Shown: positions 8,670-20,389, numbered from the stretch's first letter. The stretch: 63,976 nucleotides of DNA from Delftia acidovorans (GCA_031286585.1 JAITUC010000033.1:1-63976); one strand, 5' to 3'. Notes: a model not told the origin generated them from the letters alone. Translations and numbers: made by a program.

Positions 8670-8852
8670 GCGGCCCTCCCGCGTGGCAGGGCCTGCCCTG
8701 CCGCACTTGCTGCAGCCTGGAAAGCACGGGCCGGTCCCGGTGCGAAGGAAGGCAGGGCAAGCATGCAGGTCACCACGGAAGGGGGAGAAAAATCGTTGCA
8801 GTCAGACGGCTGGGCCGCAAGCCCGCGACAACGGGCCCCGGCCTGTGCCGAA

Positions 8853-9953
<1,101 letters not shown>

Positions 9954-10108
9954 TTAGGGAGTCTGGATGGGGTTGGCTTTTCGCACAATGACCGGCTCGG
10001 AGAGGGTCTTGCGGCAAAGCCGAGATAATACCGTATCCCCTGTGAATAACTTCTACTGCCGGGGCTTGAAATACGGGTTTACATCCCGTTGCCCCCTTCA
10101 GAAATCCT

Positions 10109-10408
10109 ATGGCACTGAACGCACAAGACATCGCACGCATCGCGAACCTCGCACGACTTGAGCTCTCCTCCACCGAGAGTGAGCGCATGCTTGGCCAGCT
10201 CAATGATTTTTTCGGCATCGTGGAGAAGATGCAGGCTGTGGATACTTCGGGCGTCAGCCCGCTGTCACATCCGGTCGCCGCCATCCAGGACATTGCCCTG
10301 CGTCTGCGCGAGGACATTGCCAGCGAGCCCGACCAGCGCGACGCCAATCAGCGCAGCGCACCGGCCGTCGAGCGCGGCCTGTTCCTGGTCCCCAAGGTGA
10401 TCGAATAA
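10109..10408 (+). CDS. gatC: Glutamyl/aspartyl-tRNA amidotransferase subunit C
   Basis: GatC is the 99-residue tether that wraps GatA and GatB together. The sequence opens [19 protein letters not shown] and contains [19 protein letters not shown], then the ALRLREDI segment, all typical. GatCAB converts misacylated Glu-tRNA(Gln) and Asp-tRNA(Asn) into the correct amide forms, indicating an indirect route to at least one of these tRNAs. It is first in a three-gene operon; the gap to mreB (9897-10108) must hold both divergent promoters. Confidence 0.95.
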   Translation: MALNAQDIARIANLARLELSSTESERMLGQLNDFFGIVEKMQAVDTSGVSPLSHPVAAIQDIALRLREDIASEPDQRDANQRSAPAVERGLFLVPKVIE

Positions 10409-10460
10409 GCGCCCCGCGCCCTCGTCCCTGGCATCCGTCCCCGTTTTCCGCATTCCATAC

Positions 10461-11957
10461 ATGACCCAGCAAACCACTGATCTGCACACGCTCGGCGTGT
10501 CGGCCCTGTCGGCCCTGCTGCGCGAGCGCAAGCTCGGCGCCGTCGAAGCCGCCCAGCATTTCCTGGCCCGCGCCCAGGCGCACCAGAACCTGGGCGCCTT
10601 CGTCTGCATCGACGAAGAGGCCACCCTGGCCCAGGCCCGCGCCGCCGACGCCCTGATTGCCCAGGGCAAGGGCGGCCGCCTGGCCGGCGTGCCCATTGCG
10701 CACAAGGACATCTTCGTCACGCGCGACTTCCCGACCACGGCCTCCAGCAAGATGCTGGCCGGCTACCGCTCGCCCTTCGACGCCACCGTGGTGACGCGCC
10801 TGGCCGAGGCCGGCGCCGTGACGCTGGGCAAGCTCAACTGCGATGAATTCGCCATGGGCTCGGCCAACGAGAACTCGGCCATCGCGCCCGTGGGCTTCGA
10901 TGCCCCCGCGCCCGTGCGCAACCCCTGGAACACGGACCGCGTGCCCGGCGGCTCCTCGGGCGGCTCGGCCGTGGCCGTGGCCGCCGGCCTGGCGCCCGCC
11001 GTCACCGGCACCGACACGGGCGGCTCCATCCGCCAGCCCGCATCGTTTTGCGGCATCACGGGCATCAAGCCCACCTATGGCCGCGCCAGCCGCTACGGCA
11101 TGATCGCCTTCGCCTCCAGCCTGGACCAGGCCGGTCCCATGGGCAAGAGCGCCGAGGACTGCGCCCTGCTGCTGTCCGAGATGTGCGGCCCCGACCTGGA
11201 CCGCGACTCCACCAGCCTGGACGTGCCCGCCGAGGACTTCACGGCCCGCCTGAACGACGGTATCGAAGGCCTGCGCATCGGCATTCCTGCCGAGTTCTTC
11301 GGCGAAGGCCTGTCGGCCGACGTGCGCGCCGCCGTGGATGGCGCGCTCAAGGAATACGAGAAGCTGGGCGCCCGCCTGGTGCCCATCTCGCTGCCGCGCA
11401 CCGAGCTGTCGATTCCCGTGTACTACATCCTGGCCCCGGCCGAGGCATCGTCCAACCTCTCGCGCTTCGACGGCGTGAAGTTCGGCCACCGCGCCAAGGA
11501 CTACACGGACCTGGTGGACATGTACAAGAAGACCCGCGCCGAAGGCTTCGGCGACGAGGTCAAGCGCCGCATCATGATCGGCGCCTATGTGCTGTCCGAG
11601 GGCTACTACGACGCCTACTACCTGCAGGCGCAGAAGATCCGCCGCATGATCGCCGACGATTTCCAGGCGGCCTTCCAGCAGTGCGACGTGATCGCCGGCC
11701 CCGCCGCGCCCACCGTGGCCTGGCAGCTGGGCTCACAGCGCGACCCGCTGGCCAACTACCTGGCCGACATCTTCACGCTGCCCGCGTCGCTGGCCGGCCT
11801 GCCCGGCATGAGCGTGCCCGCGGGCTTTGGCGAATCCGGCATGCCCGTGGGCCTGCAGCTGATCGGCAACTACTTCAAGGAAGGCCAGTTGCTCAACGCC
11901 GCCCACCGCTTCCAGCAGGCCACCGACTTCCACCTTCAAGCTCCGAAGGGCATCTGA
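10461..11957 (+). CDS. gatA: Glutamyl/aspartyl-tRNA amidotransferase subunit A
   Basis: GatA is the amidase that releases ammonia from glutamine for transfer to the charged tRNA. In its 498 residues the amidase-signature triad is complete: K82 (in VPIAHKDIF), cis-Ser S165 (in [11 protein letters not shown]) and nucleophile S189 (in [11 protein letters not shown]). The rest matches the family, with [12 protein letters not shown] and the C-terminal GMSVPAGF. It starts 52 bases after gatC and ends 6 bases before gatB. Confidence 0.97.
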   Translation: MTQQTTDLHTLGVSALSALLRERKLGAVEAAQHFLARAQAHQNLGAFVCIDEEATLAQARAADALIAQGKGGRLAGVPIAHKDIFVTRDFPTTASSKMLAGYRSPFDATVVTRLAEAGAVTLGKLNCDEFAMGSANENSAIAPVGFDAPAPVRNPWNTDRVPGGSSGGSAVAVAAGLAPAVTGTDTGGSIRQPASFCGITGIKPTYGRASRYGMIAFASSLDQAGPMGKSAEDCALLLSEMCGPDLDRDSTSLDVPAEDFTARLNDGIEGLRIGIPAEFFGEGLSADVRAAVDGALKEYEKLGARLVPISLPRTELSIPVYYILAPAEASSNLSRFDGVKFGHRAKDYTDLVDMYKKTRAEGFGDEVKRRIMIGAYVLSEGYYDAYYLQAQKIRRMIADDFQAAFQQCDVIAGPAAPTVAWQLGSQRDPLANYLADIFTLPASLAGLPGMSVPAGFGESGMPVGLQLIGNYFKEGQLLNAAHRFQQATDFHLQAPKGI

Positions 11958-11963
11958 GACCCC

Positions 11964-13409
11964 ATGACCGCGAAACTCATCCAGGGCTATGAAGTCGTCA
12001 TCGGCTTCGAGACCCACGCCCAGCTGGCCACCCAGTCCAAGATCTTCAGCCGCGCCAGCACCGCCTTCGGCGCCGAGCCCAACACCCAGGCCTGCGCCGT
12101 GGACATGGCGCTGCCCGGCACGCTGCCGGTGATGAACAAAAAGGCCGTCGAGTGCGCCATCCGGCTCGGACTGGCGCTGGGCTCGCACATTGCGCCGCGC
12201 AGCATCTTCGCGCGCAAGAACTACTTCTACCCCGACCTGCCCAAGGGCTACCAGATCTCGCAGTTCGAGATTCCCGTGGTCCAGGGCGGCGAAGTGTCCT
12301 TCTTCCTCGGCGACGAGAAGAAGACCATCCGCCTGGTGCGCGCCCACCTGGAGGAAGATGCCGGCAAGTCGCTGCACGAGGACTTCATCGGCCAGTCGGG
12401 CATCGATCTGAACCGCGCCGGCACGCCGCTGCTGGAGATCGTGACCGAGCCCGACATCCGCAGCACGGAAGAAGCCGTGGCCTACGCCAAGACGCTGCAC
12501 CAGATCGTGACCTGGATCGGCATCTGCGACGGCAACATGCAGGAAGGCAGCTTTCGCTGCGACGCCAACGTCTCCGTGCGCAAGCCCGGCCAGCCGCTGG
12601 GCACGCGCCGCGAGATCAAGAACCTCAACAGCTTCAAGAACATGCAGCTGGCCATCGACTACGAGATCCGCTGGCAGATCGAGGAAATCGAGGACGGCCG
12701 CCGCATCCAGCAGGCCACCGTGCTGTTCGACCCCGACACGGGCGAAACGCGCTCCATGCGCACCAAGGAAGATGCGGCCGACTACCGCTACTTCCCCGAC
12801 CCGGACCTGCCGCCGCTGGTGGTCGCGCCCGAGTGGGTGGAACAGGTCAGGGCCGACATGCCCGAGCTGCCGCGCGCCATGGCCGCGCGCTTTGTCGAGC
12901 AGTACGCCCTGCCCGAGTACGACGCCACCACGCTGACGCAAAGCCAGGCCATGGCCGCCTACTTCGAGGACACGGCCCGGGCCTGCAATGCGCCCAAGCT
13001 GGCCAGCAACTGGATCATGGGCGAGATCTCGCGCCGCCTGAACACCGAGGAAATCGGCATGGAGGCCGCCAAGGTCTCCAGCACCCAGCTGGCCGCGCTG
13101 ATCCAGCGCATCGGCGACGGCACCATCTCCAACAACGCCGCCAAGCAGGTCTTCGAGGCGCTGTGGACCGGCGAAGGCAGCGATGTCGATGCCATCATCG
13201 AGGCCAAGGGCCTCAAGCAGATGAACGACACGGGCGCCATGGAGAAGATCATCGACGAGGTGATCGCTGCCAACCCGGCCAACGTGGAGCAGTACCGCGC
13301 CGGCAAGGACAAGGCCTTCAACGCCCTGGTCGGCCAGGTCATGAAGGCCTCCAAGGGCAAGGCCAACCCGGCCCAGGTCAACGAGCTGCTCAAGGCCAAG
13401 CTGGCCTGA
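11964..13409 (+). CDS. gatB: Glutamyl/aspartyl-tRNA amidotransferase subunit B
   Basis: GatB activates the tRNA-bound carboxylate with ATP and accepts ammonia from GatA. The 481-residue protein shows [34 protein letters not shown] and the kinase-type region [12 protein letters not shown], then the helical YqeY-like tail (about 335-481) that grips the tRNA, ending VNELLKAKL. It completes gatC-gatA-gatB. Just downstream (13411-13438) a GC-rich hairpin without a T tract separates it from the convergent Bug gene. Confidence 0.97.
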   Translation: MTAKLIQGYEVVIGFETHAQLATQSKIFSRASTAFGAEPNTQACAVDMALPGTLPVMNKKAVECAIRLGLALGSHIAPRSIFARKNYFYPDLPKGYQISQFEIPVVQGGEVSFFLGDEKKTIRLVRAHLEEDAGKSLHEDFIGQSGIDLNRAGTPLLEIVTEPDIRSTEEAVAYAKTLHQIVTWIGICDGNMQEGSFRCDANVSVRKPGQPLGTRREIKNLNSFKNMQLAIDYEIRWQIEEIEDGRRIQQATVLFDPDTGETRSMRTKEDAADYRYFPDPDLPPLVVAPEWVEQVRADMPELPRAMAARFVEQYALPEYDATTLTQSQAMAAYFEDTARACNAPKLASNWIMGEISRRLNTEEIGMEAAKVSSTQLAALIQRIGDGTISNNAAKQVFEALWTGEGSDVDAIIEAKGLKQMNDTGAMEKIIDEVIAANPANVEQYRAGKDKAFNALVGQVMKASKGKANPAQVNELLKAKLA

Positions 13410-13452
13410 CCGGGAGCGGCGGGCGCCCCCCGCGCTCCTGGGGACGCCCGCC

Positions 13453-14421
13453 TCAATCCACCGAGGCGCCCGACTGCCGCACGGCCTGGCCCCACTGCGT
13501 GATCTCGGAGGCCACGAAGGCATCCATCTCCCGGGGCGTCGTGGGTGCGGCTTCCGAACCTCGGTCGCTGATGAACTTGCGCATTTCGGGGCTGCGCAGG
13601 ATGGCCACGGCCTCGCGGTTGAGCCGGTCGATCACTTCCTGCGGCGTGCCCCTGGGCGCCATCAGGCCCAGCCAGCCCACGGCCTCGAAGCCCCGGAACT
13701 CGGGCAGGCCCGATTCGGCGATGGCCGGCACCTCGGGCAGCTGGCTGGAGCGGGTGCTGGAGGTCACGCCCAGCGGCACGGCCTTGCCCGCCTGGATATT
13801 GGGCAGGGCGGCCGTCACGGAATCCACCATCAGCGGCACCTGGCCGCCCACGAAATCCGCCTGCGCGGGGCCGCTGCCCTTGTAGGGGATGTGCTCTATC
13901 TGTATCTTGGCGCGCGCCTTGACCATCTCGGCGCTCAGGTGCTGAGTGCCGCCGATGCCGGCGCTGGCGTAGTTCCAGCGGCCCGGCTCGGCACGCGCCT
14001 TGTCCACCAGGTCCTTCATGGATTGGATGCCCGCACCCGGGTGCGCCAGAAACACCAGCGGCACCTTGGCGATCAGCGTGATGCCCACCAGGTCGGTGCG
14101 CGGGTCGAAGTTCACCTTCTTGTACAGCGTCTGGTTCACGGCCATGGCACTGCCGGCCACGAGCAGCGTATAGCCGTCGGCCGGGCTGCGCACCACCTGC
14201 TCGCTGCCGATGTTGCTGCCGGCCCCGGCCTTGTTCTCCACGACCAGCGGCTGGCCCAGCTTCTGGGCGAGCTTTTCCGCCAGCGCGCGCGCAAAGATGT
14301 CCGTGGCCTGCCCGGGCGGGAAGGGCACGACCAGGCGGATGGGCTTGTCGGGATAGGCGGCGCTGGCCGGCAGGGCCAAGGCGGCGGCCGCGCAGGCTGC
14401 GGCCAGAATGATGTGCTTCAT
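13453..14421 (-). CDS. Tripartite tricarboxylate transporter binding protein (Bug/TctC family)
   Basis: This 322-residue periplasmic receptor has a signal peptide ending ASA before [20 protein letters not shown], the standard Bug opening. [28 protein letters not shown] and [11 protein letters not shown] follow in family order. The ATG at 14421 is fixed by the signal peptide and by CAGGAGAC upstream. Bug proteins bind carboxylates and are hugely expanded in Burkholderiales; most, like this one, have no adjacent TctA/TctB membrane genes, so the ligand and partner are unknown. Confidence 0.93.
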   Translation of the reverse strand: MKHIILAAACAAAALALPASAAYPDKPIRLVVPFPPGQATDIFARALAEKLAQKLGQPLVVENKAGAGSNIGSEQVVRSPADGYTLLVAGSAMAVNQTLYKKVNFDPRTDLVGITLIAKVPLVFLAHPGAGIQSMKDLVDKARAEPGRWNYASAGIGGTQHLSAEMVKARAKIQIEHIPYKGSGPAQADFVGGQVPLMVDSVTAALPNIQAGKAVPLGVTSSTRSSQLPEVPAIAESGLPEFRGFEAVGWLGLMAPRGTPQEVIDRLNREAVAILRSPEMRKFISDRGSEAAPTTPREMDAFVASEITQWGQAVRQSGASVD

Positions 14422-14548
14422 GGTGTCGTTGTCTCCTGCGGGCCAGTTTAGCGGCGGCATGCCCGCTGCCCCCGCACGCCGCTGTCCCGCAGCCAACAGC
14501 GCACCAGGCCATCTGCCGGAACAATCGGCACACACCACAGGAGACTCC

Positions 14549-15772
14549 ATGACCGCCAGCACCGACCGCCTGCACATTCCCGGCCTGCCCTGGGCCGACT
14601 CCCCTGAAACCGTGGGCCTGGGCAGCACGCGCCTGGCGCGCCTGTCGGCCCGGCTGCAGCGCGGCGTGGACACCGGCGAGATCCCGGGCGCGGTGGCCCT
14701 GGTGGCGCGGCGCGGCAGGCTGGCCTACCTGGAGAGCTTCGGCCTGCTGGACCCCGAGGCCGGCACGGCCATGCGGCCCGATGCCATCTTCCGCATCGCC
14801 TCCATGAGCAAGCCCATCACCTCGCTGGCCATCATGATGCTGGCCGAGCAGGGGCGGCTGTCCATCATCGAGCCCGTGCAGCAGTACCTGCCCGAACTGG
14901 CCGCGCTGCGCGTGGGCCTGGAGCGCGCGCAGCTGGCGCGGCCCATCACGCTGCAGGACCTGCTGCGCCACACCTCCGGCATTCCCTATGGATTTGCAGG
15001 CACCGAGCACCCCGTCAAGAAGATGTACCTGGATGCGGGCCTGTTCACCGGCAAGTTCACCAATGCGGAGTTCATCGCCAAGCTCACGCAGCTGCCGCTG
15101 GTGGCCCAGCCCGGCGAGACCTGGGAATACGGCATGTCCACCGATGTGCTGGGCCGCGTGGTCGAGGTGGTCAGCGGCCAGACGCTGGCCGCCTTCGTGC
15201 GCGAGCACATCACCGGGCCGCTGGGCATGGCCGACACGGGCTTTCACGCGCCCGACAGCGAGATCGCGCGCGCCGCAAGGCCCCAGCCCGAAGGGCCGCA
15301 AAAGCAGATGCCGCCCATCCCCCCGGTTACGCGCGCCATGATGTTCGAGTCAGGCGGCGGGGGCATGGTCTCGACCATTGCCGACTATGCGCGGCTGTGC
15401 CTGTTCTGGCGCAACGGCGGCACGCTGGACGGCGTACGCCTGGTCTCGCGCAAGACCGTGGAACTGATGACCTCCAACCACCTGCCCGCCGGCGTACGCA
15501 TGGGGCCGGACATGGCCTACTTCGGCGCCCAGCTGCCCGCGCCCGAGGTGGGCCAGGGCTTCGGCCTGGGCTTTGCGGTGCGCACGACGCCGGGCCTCAA
15601 CCCGCTGCCGGGCAGCGTGGGCGATTTCTCGTGGAGCGGCATCTACGGCACCTTCTTCTGGGTCGATCCGCAGGAGGACCTGTTCGCCATCCTCATGATG
15701 CAGTCCATGGCCCAGCGCATTCCCTACCGCTGGGTGATGCGCGAGGGCGTGTACCAGTCCGTGGTGGACTGA
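14549..15772 (+). CDS. Serine hydrolase, beta-lactamase/EstB family
   Basis: The 407-residue protein belongs to the class C beta-lactamase/DD-peptidase/esterase fold. The SxxK motif is S85-M-S-K88 inside [13 protein letters not shown]; the second-motif tyrosine is Y194 in WEYGMSTD; and the third motif appears in [16 protein letters not shown] near the C-terminus. This pattern is nearer to family VIII esterases than to true beta-lactamases. It has no signal peptide, so it is probably a cytosolic esterase. It starts behind CAGGAGAC, divergent from the Bug gene. Substrate unknown. Confidence 0.88.
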   Translation: MTASTDRLHIPGLPWADSPETVGLGSTRLARLSARLQRGVDTGEIPGAVALVARRGRLAYLESFGLLDPEAGTAMRPDAIFRIASMSKPITSLAIMMLAEQGRLSIIEPVQQYLPELAALRVGLERAQLARPITLQDLLRHTSGIPYGFAGTEHPVKKMYLDAGLFTGKFTNAEFIAKLTQLPLVAQPGETWEYGMSTDVLGRVVEVVSGQTLAAFVREHITGPLGMADTGFHAPDSEIARAARPQPEGPQKQMPPIPPVTRAMMFESGGGGMVSTIADYARLCLFWRNGGTLDGVRLVSRKTVELMTSNHLPAGVRMGPDMAYFGAQLPAPEVGQGFGLGFAVRTTPGLNPLPGSVGDFSWSGIYGTFFWVDPQEDLFAILMMQSMAQRIPYRWVMREGVYQSVVD

Positions 15773-15903
15773 ATCCCCCAGGTTTGCACCAAGGCAGTGC
15801 AAAGTCCATGCCGCCAGCATGAACGCCGCCCCTTCCTAAAATGGCGCGCTTTTGCGGCCCTCCCCCGGGGCCGCGCAGGCAAAGACAAAAAGACAACAAG
15901 GCA

Positions 15904-17067
15904 ATGGGCTGGAACAGAAAAGCATGGGGGCCGGTGGTGCCACGCCCCGCGCCTGCGGACATGTGGCGCGTGGCCATGGGCGCCATCGTGGGCATGGGGA
16001 TGGCCACGGCCCTGGTCTGGCTGGCGCATGCGGGGACCTGGGATCTTCCCCTGCGCCTGTTCGCGCCGCTGGGCGCCACGGCCGTGCTGCTGTTCGCCGT
16101 GCCCACCAGCCCGCTGGCCCAGCCCTGGTCCTGCGTGGTCGGCAATACGGTGTCGGCGCTCTGGGCCCTGTTCGTGCTGCAGTGGTGCCCGCCCCAGCTG
16201 GCCCCGGCGCTGGCCGTGGGCGGCGCCATAGGCTGCATGCTGCTGACGCGCTCGCTGCATCCGCCGGGCGGTGCCATGGCGCTGCTGACGGTGCTCAATG
16301 CCAAGGCCTCGCTGGCCACTGGCTGGATGCTGCCCTTTATGCCCGTGGGCGCACTGACGATGGCCCTGGTCCTGGCGGCCACGGCGCTGCACCGCGCCAC
16401 GGGCCGGCGCTACCCCCACCATGCCGACACGGCGCCCAAGGCCGCGCCCGCCGTTGCGGCCCATCGCCATGCCTCGCGCCTGGGCCTGTCCCATGCCGAT
16501 CTGGAGGGGCTGCTGCTGCGCTTCGGCCAGGAAAACAACCTGGAAGCCGACGACCTGGCCGAGCTGCTGGCCGCCGCCGAGGAAACCGCCATCGAGCACC
16601 GGCTGGGCGGCGTGCGCTGCGCCCAGCTGATGACGCGCGATCCCGTGGGCTGCTCCCTGGACGACGACGTACACGCCGTGGCTGCACGCTTTCGCATGCA
16701 CCCGGCCAAGAGCCTGCCGGTGCTGGACGCCAATGGCGGCCTGGCCGGCACGGTCTCCCGTGCCGAGCTGTACGAGTGGCTGTGGATGAGCCCTGTGCGC
16801 CCGGCCGAATCTGCGGCAAAACCTTCTTTGTTGAACTGGCTGGGCCAGCGCCTGCCCGGCAAGACCCGGGCCGCGCCCCGCCTGTCGGAGCTGCCCCAGC
16901 TGGTTCATGCGCCTGAACTCAGCGTGGACGAAGACACGCCCGTGGGCCAGTTGCTCGACGCCCTGGCCCGGCACAGCGTGCCCTGCATTCCCGTGATGCG
17001 CGAAGGCCGGCTGACCGGCCTGATCACCCGCACGGACCTGATGAGGTTGTTGCTCAACGCTCGTTGA
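15904..17067 (+). CDS. HPP-family membrane protein with C-terminal CBS pair
   Basis: The 387-residue protein joins two modules. The first ~165 residues hold four membrane segments with the HPP motif SLHPPGGAMALL; plant HPP proteins have been linked to nitrite transport. A linker leads to two CBS domains, RCAQLMTRDPVGCSLDDDV... (about 238-295) and LPQLVHAPELSVDED... (about 325-385), which usually sense adenine nucleotides. The ATG at 15904 is preferred over one at 15841 because it directly precedes the membrane module. A nucleotide-gated channel or transporter is plausible; the substrate is not known. Confidence 0.85.
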   Translation: MGWNRKAWGPVVPRPAPADMWRVAMGAIVGMGMATALVWLAHAGTWDLPLRLFAPLGATAVLLFAVPTSPLAQPWSCVVGNTVSALWALFVLQWCPPQLAPALAVGGAIGCMLLTRSLHPPGGAMALLTVLNAKASLATGWMLPFMPVGALTMALVLAATALHRATGRRYPHHADTAPKAAPAVAAHRHASRLGLSHADLEGLLLRFGQENNLEADDLAELLAAAEETAIEHRLGGVRCAQLMTRDPVGCSLDDDVHAVAARFRMHPAKSLPVLDANGGLAGTVSRAELYEWLWMSPVRPAESAAKPSLLNWLGQRLPGKTRAAPRLSELPQLVHAPELSVDEDTPVGQLLDALARHSVPCIPVMREGRLTGLITRTDLMRLLLNAR

Positions 17068-17089
17068 GACGGCATTGACTTCTGGAACT

Positions 17090-17206
17090 GGCGCGGCCCA
17101 GCTCAGGGACACCAAGGAAGGGCCGCCCCGCACCGAGGGTGTCGTCCCCCTCCCCTCGCGCAGCGAGGTAGAGAGGGGGAAGGCGCGTAAGCGCCTCAGG
17201 GGGTGA
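17090..17206. repeat. Comamonadaceae-type hairpin repeat (copy 1)
   Basis: Between the convergent HPP-CBS gene and serA lies a dense set of hairpins: CCTCGC-GCA-GCGAGG (17154-17168), GGCGC-GTAA-GCGCC (17182-17195), and a CCCCCT/AGGGGG pair enclosing the first. A related hairpin occurs at 54687-54701. It abuts the serA stop and probably also terminates transcription from both sides. I recognise the general sequence from intergenic regions of this family; copy number elsewhere was not checked. Confidence 0.65.
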
Positions 17207-18436
17207 TCAGAACAACACGCGGCAGCGGATGGTGCCCGGGACCTGGGTGAGCTTTTCCACGGCCAGGCCCGAGGACTGGGCCGCCAGGTCGATCACCACA
17301 TAGCCCACCTTCTCGTCGGTGCGCAGGTACTGGCCGGCGATGTTGATGCCGTTCTCGGCAAACACCTGGTTGATGGCCGACAGTACGCCGGGCTGGTTGT
17401 GGTGCACGTGCAGGATGCGGTTCTGGCCGGGGTGGGCGGGCAGGGCCACTTCAGGGAAGTTCACCGCCGAGGTGGTGGTGCCGTTGTCGCTGTACTTGAC
17501 CAGCTTCTCGGCCACTTCCAGGCCGATGTTGGCCTGGGCCTCCATGGTGGAGCCGCCCACGTGCGGGGTCAGGATGACGTTGTCCAGGCCCCGCAGCGGC
17601 GAGGTGAACTCTTCCTTGTTGCTGCGCGGCTCGGTGGGGAACACGTCGATGGCGGCGCCCAGCAGCTTGCCGGCCTTCAGGGCCTCGGCCAGCGGCTCGA
17701 TCTCCACCACGGTGCCGCGCGAGGCATTGATCAGGATGGAGCCGGGCTTCATGGCCGCGATTTCCTTGGCGCCGATCATCCACTGCGTGGAGGGCAGCTC
17801 GGGCACGTGCAGGGTGACGATGTCGCTGCTGGCCAGCAGTTCGCCCAGCGATGCGGCCTGGCGCGCATTGCCCAGGGGCAGCTTGGTGGACACGTCGTGG
17901 AAGAGCACCTGCATGCCCACGGACTCAGCCATCACCGACAGCTGGGTGCCGATGGAGCCGTAGCCCACGATGCCCAGCGTCTTGCCCCGGATCTCGTACG
18001 AGTTCTCGGCGCTCTTGAGCCAGCCGCCGCGATGGGCCGAGGCGTTCTTGGCGGGCACGCCGCGCAGCAGCAGGATGGCTTCGGCCAGCACCAGCTCGGC
18101 CACCGAGCGCGTGTTGGAGTAAGGCGCGTTGAAGACCACCACGCCACGCTCGCGCGCCGCGTCCAGGTCCACCTGGTTGGTGCCGATGCAAAAGCAGCCC
18201 ACGGCCACGAGCTTTTGCGCGGCGGCGAACACGTCGGCCGTCAGCTGCGTGCGCGAACGGATGCCGACGAAATGCACGTCGGCGATCTTGCGCTTGAGCT
18301 CCTCGCCTTCCAGCGCGCCCGTCACGGTCTCCACGTTGGTGTAGCCCGCGTTGCGCAGCACTTCGAGCGCGGAAGGATGGATGCCTTCGAGCAGCAGGAA
18401 CTTGATCTTCGATTTATCCAGCGACGTTTTGGTCAT
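17207..18436 (-). CDS. serA: D-3-phosphoglycerate dehydrogenase
   Basis: SerA catalyses the first committed step of serine synthesis, oxidising 3-phosphoglycerate with NAD. At 409 residues it matches the Escherichia coli type. Visible are the substrate domain, the Rossmann NAD motif GIVGYGSIGTQLSVMAES, the catalytic region with the histidine of LTPHVGGSTMEAQANIG, and a C-terminal ACT domain (HVHHNQPGVLSAINQVFA) that normally binds serine for feedback inhibition. A repeat element sits directly at its 3' end. It appears monocistronic. Confidence 0.96.
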   Translation of the reverse strand: MTKTSLDKSKIKFLLLEGIHPSALEVLRNAGYTNVETVTGALEGEELKRKIADVHFVGIRSRTQLTADVFAAAQKLVAVGCFCIGTNQVDLDAARERGVVVFNAPYSNTRSVAELVLAEAILLLRGVPAKNASAHRGGWLKSAENSYEIRGKTLGIVGYGSIGTQLSVMAESVGMQVLFHDVSTKLPLGNARQAASLGELLASSDIVTLHVPELPSTQWMIGAKEIAAMKPGSILINASRGTVVEIEPLAEALKAGKLLGAAIDVFPTEPRSNKEEFTSPLRGLDNVILTPHVGGSTMEAQANIGLEVAEKLVKYSDNGTTTSAVNFPEVALPAHPGQNRILHVHHNQPGVLSAINQVFAENGINIAGQYLRTDEKVGYVVIDLAAQSSGLAVEKLTQVPGTIRCRVLF

Positions 18437-18795
18437 GGGCGAGCCCTCTCTAGTCAGTCAGAAATCAAAGCGAGCATTACAGCGGATTCGGGAAGCCGCT
18501 ACAGCCGGTAGGCCCAAAGCCTGCGCGCCCGCAAGCGGGAGAACCATGCACCCTTCGGCCATGAACGCCTCGCCATCCGGCAGACGCTCGTTGCGGGCAG
18601 ATGCATGCCACGTAAGCACATGCACACTCCGCGATTGGCACGAAATGTAAAACATTGAGAAGCGGTGCGCCCGTGCGCGGCAGGCTTCCTAGAATTCGCG
18701 CGTCTGCGTCCGGTGCTTTCAAATCAATAGCAACAGGACAGGCCCACAGGCGGTCCGGACGCGGCCCTTGTTTTACGAACCAACCGAGGATTCCG
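18437..18795. other. 359-base divergent intergenic region
   Basis: This stretch separates serA (minus) from the unknown membrane gene (plus) and must carry both promoters. Apart from a short inverted repeat at 18644-18656 I see no convincing element. A 65-codon minus-strand frame (18458-18655) begins inside that repeat but has no ribosome-binding site or familiar motif. Confidence 0.5.
18644..18656. promoter_or_regulatory. Short inverted repeat, possible operator
   Basis: AATGT-AAA-ACATT is a perfect AT-rich dyad in an otherwise GC-rich gap between divergent genes. It could bind a regulator of serA or of the gene at 18796. No protein is assigned. Confidence 0.3.
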
Positions 18796-19776
18796 ATGAT
18801 TACAAACATGCTGCGCAGGATCGAGGACCTGCTGGTGCAGGTGGTGCGCGTGGTGCTGCTGGTGTTCTCCCTGCTCGTGCTGGTGGGCATGGCACTGTGG
18901 ACCTGGGAGAGCTTCCGACCCGGCAAGGCCGAGGCGCCCCAGGCCGTGGCCCAGGAATTGAACTGGAAGGACGCCAGGCCCGACCTGCAGTTCGTCGTGG
19001 ACGAAACCAGCCGCGACCTGGGCGCGGGCGGCGGCGAACCCGCCATGGAAAAGCGCCTGGCCGATCCAGCGCTGCGCCCCGCCTTCCAGAAGGCCGACGC
19101 CCTGGTGCGCGCCTTCGTGAACAAGGATCCTGCGCGGCGCGAGCGCACCGAGCGGGACAACCAGGCCCGGGGCCTGGCGCCGCTGCACCCGCTGCTGCAG
19201 GGCGACGCCCTGCCCTCCGAGGACGATGTGCAGCGCCGCATCCAGGAGCGCAAGCAGCGCGAAGGCGATGGCGGGGCCGTGGACGCGGCTGCCGAAGCAG
19301 CGGCTGCCGATGCAGCGGCTGCGGCTTCAGCGGCCTCCACCGGCGAGGAAGAGGGCTGGATGGTCGAGCCCGTGGATACCGCCGCCGCCATCCACGAGCG
19401 TGCCCAGGCCGCCGAACTGGAACATGGCAAGGGCGCCTATGCGGCCTATGTGCAGGGCCTGCCCGCCGCGCTGGAGCAGGTCTTCGGCAATGCCGCACTG
19501 GAACCACGGCTGCAGGCGCAGACGGCCCAGCAGATCCTGTCCACGGTGCTGCTGAACTACACGCTGTCCCTGGACAATGCGGCGCGCGCGCTGCGCGGCG
19601 AGGACAGCCACGGCAGCAGCTCCTGGAAGGAGCGCTTCGGCGCCGTGGAGACCGCTTTCTGGAGCATGCTGATGTCCTTCCTCGTGCTGGTGGTGATGGT
19701 GCTGGTCTTCATCCGCATGGAGAGCCACCTGCGCGCGATCAGCCAGCAACGGGGCCAGGCACCGCGCCAGCCCTGA
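18796..19776 (+). CDS. Unknown two-transmembrane protein with alanine-rich linker
   Basis: I do not recognise this 326-residue protein. It has one membrane segment near each end (about 11-36, VQVVRVVLLVFSLLVLVG; and about 288-310, MSFLVLVVMVLVFIRM). Between them lies a charged, mostly helical region containing an alanine run (about 157-175) and a segment like EHGKGAYAAYVQGLP. Both termini are probably cytoplasmic and the centre periplasmic, or the reverse. The ATG at 18796 has GAGGA upstream and directly precedes the first membrane segment. No neighbour suggests a role. Confidence 0.8.
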   Translation: MITNMLRRIEDLLVQVVRVVLLVFSLLVLVGMALWTWESFRPGKAEAPQAVAQELNWKDARPDLQFVVDETSRDLGAGGGEPAMEKRLADPALRPAFQKADALVRAFVNKDPARRERTERDNQARGLAPLHPLLQGDALPSEDDVQRRIQERKQREGDGGAVDAAAEAAAADAAAAASAASTGEEEGWMVEPVDTAAAIHERAQAAELEHGKGAYAAYVQGLPAALEQVFGNAALEPRLQAQTAQQILSTVLLNYTLSLDNAARALRGEDSHGSSSWKERFGAVETAFWSMLMSFLVLVVMVLVFIRMESHLRAISQQRGQAPRQP

Positions 19777-19825
19777 GGCCTTGCGCTATCGTTTCGGCTT
19801 TCCTTCCTGCATCCCGACCATCCGC

Positions 19826-20389
19826 ATGACACGCAACACCACCACTCCCATCCATCCGCAATTCCTGGGCCGCATGTCGCCGCGCGCCTTCAGGCCCGAG
19901 GCACTGAGCCAGGCCCAGATCGAGCAACTGGCCGACGCCGCGCGCTGGGCCCCTTCGGCCAGCAACAAGCAGCCCTGGCACTTTGCCTATGCGCTGCGCG
20001 GCGATGCGAACTGGCAGGCCTTCAGCACCATTCCCAACGAATTCAACCGCCGCTGGTGCCTGGAGGCGGGCGCGCTGATCGTGCTGCTGTCCGACCGACT
20101 GGCCTCGCCCGGCAAGCACAGCTTTGACGCGGGCTGCGCCTGGGGCTACCTGGCGCTGGAAGCCCACGCCATGGGGTTGGCCACGCACGCCATGGGCGGC
20201 TTCTCTGCCGAGGCCGCACGCGAGGTGCTGCGCCTGCCCGAGCACCTGGAGCCCGAAGTGGTGATCGCCGTGGGCTGGCGCGGCGACGCGGCCACCCTGC
20301 CCGACGATCTGCGCGAGCGCGAGGTACCCACGCCACGCAAGCCGCTGGCCGAAGTGCTGAGCGCGGGCCCCGTGTCCACGGGCGGCTGA
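19826..20389 (+). CDS. Nitroreductase family protein
   Basis: This 187-residue flavoenzyme-like protein carries the nitroreductase pattern: RMSPRAFRPEALSQAQIEQL, then the FMN-binding ARWAPSASNKQPWHF, and GCAWGYLALEAHAMGLATHA in the middle. Such proteins use FMN and NAD(P)H to reduce nitroaromatics, quinones or flavins, or act in cofactor turnover. The ATG at 19826 is used; the frame opens earlier at a TTG (19781) with no support. It lies 49 bases after the preceding gene and may share its transcript. Physiological substrate unknown. Confidence 0.88.
   Translation: MTRNTTTPIHPQFLGRMSPRAFRPEALSQAQIEQLADAARWAPSASNKQPWHFAYALRGDANWQAFSTIPNEFNRRWCLEAGALIVLLSDRLASPGKHSFDAGCAWGYLALEAHAMGLATHAMGGFSAEAAREVLRLPEHLEPEVVIAVGWRGDAATLPDDLREREVPTPRKPLAEVLSAGPVSTGG

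Noticed and set aside
10041..10049. DnaA box (TTATTCACA on the minus strand) between mreB and gatC
   Set aside because: A single box with no AT-rich unwinding element or dnaA/dnaN neighbours is not an origin; chance is likely.
13411..13438. Terminator between gatB and the Bug gene
   Set aside because: The hairpin is strong but lacks a T tract on either strand.
14549..15772. True class C beta-lactamase
   Set aside because: No signal peptide, and the second and third motifs fit esterases better than AmpC.
18458..18655. A 65-codon frame in the serA promoter region
   Set aside because: No ribosome-binding site, no motif, and it occupies a region that must contain promoters.
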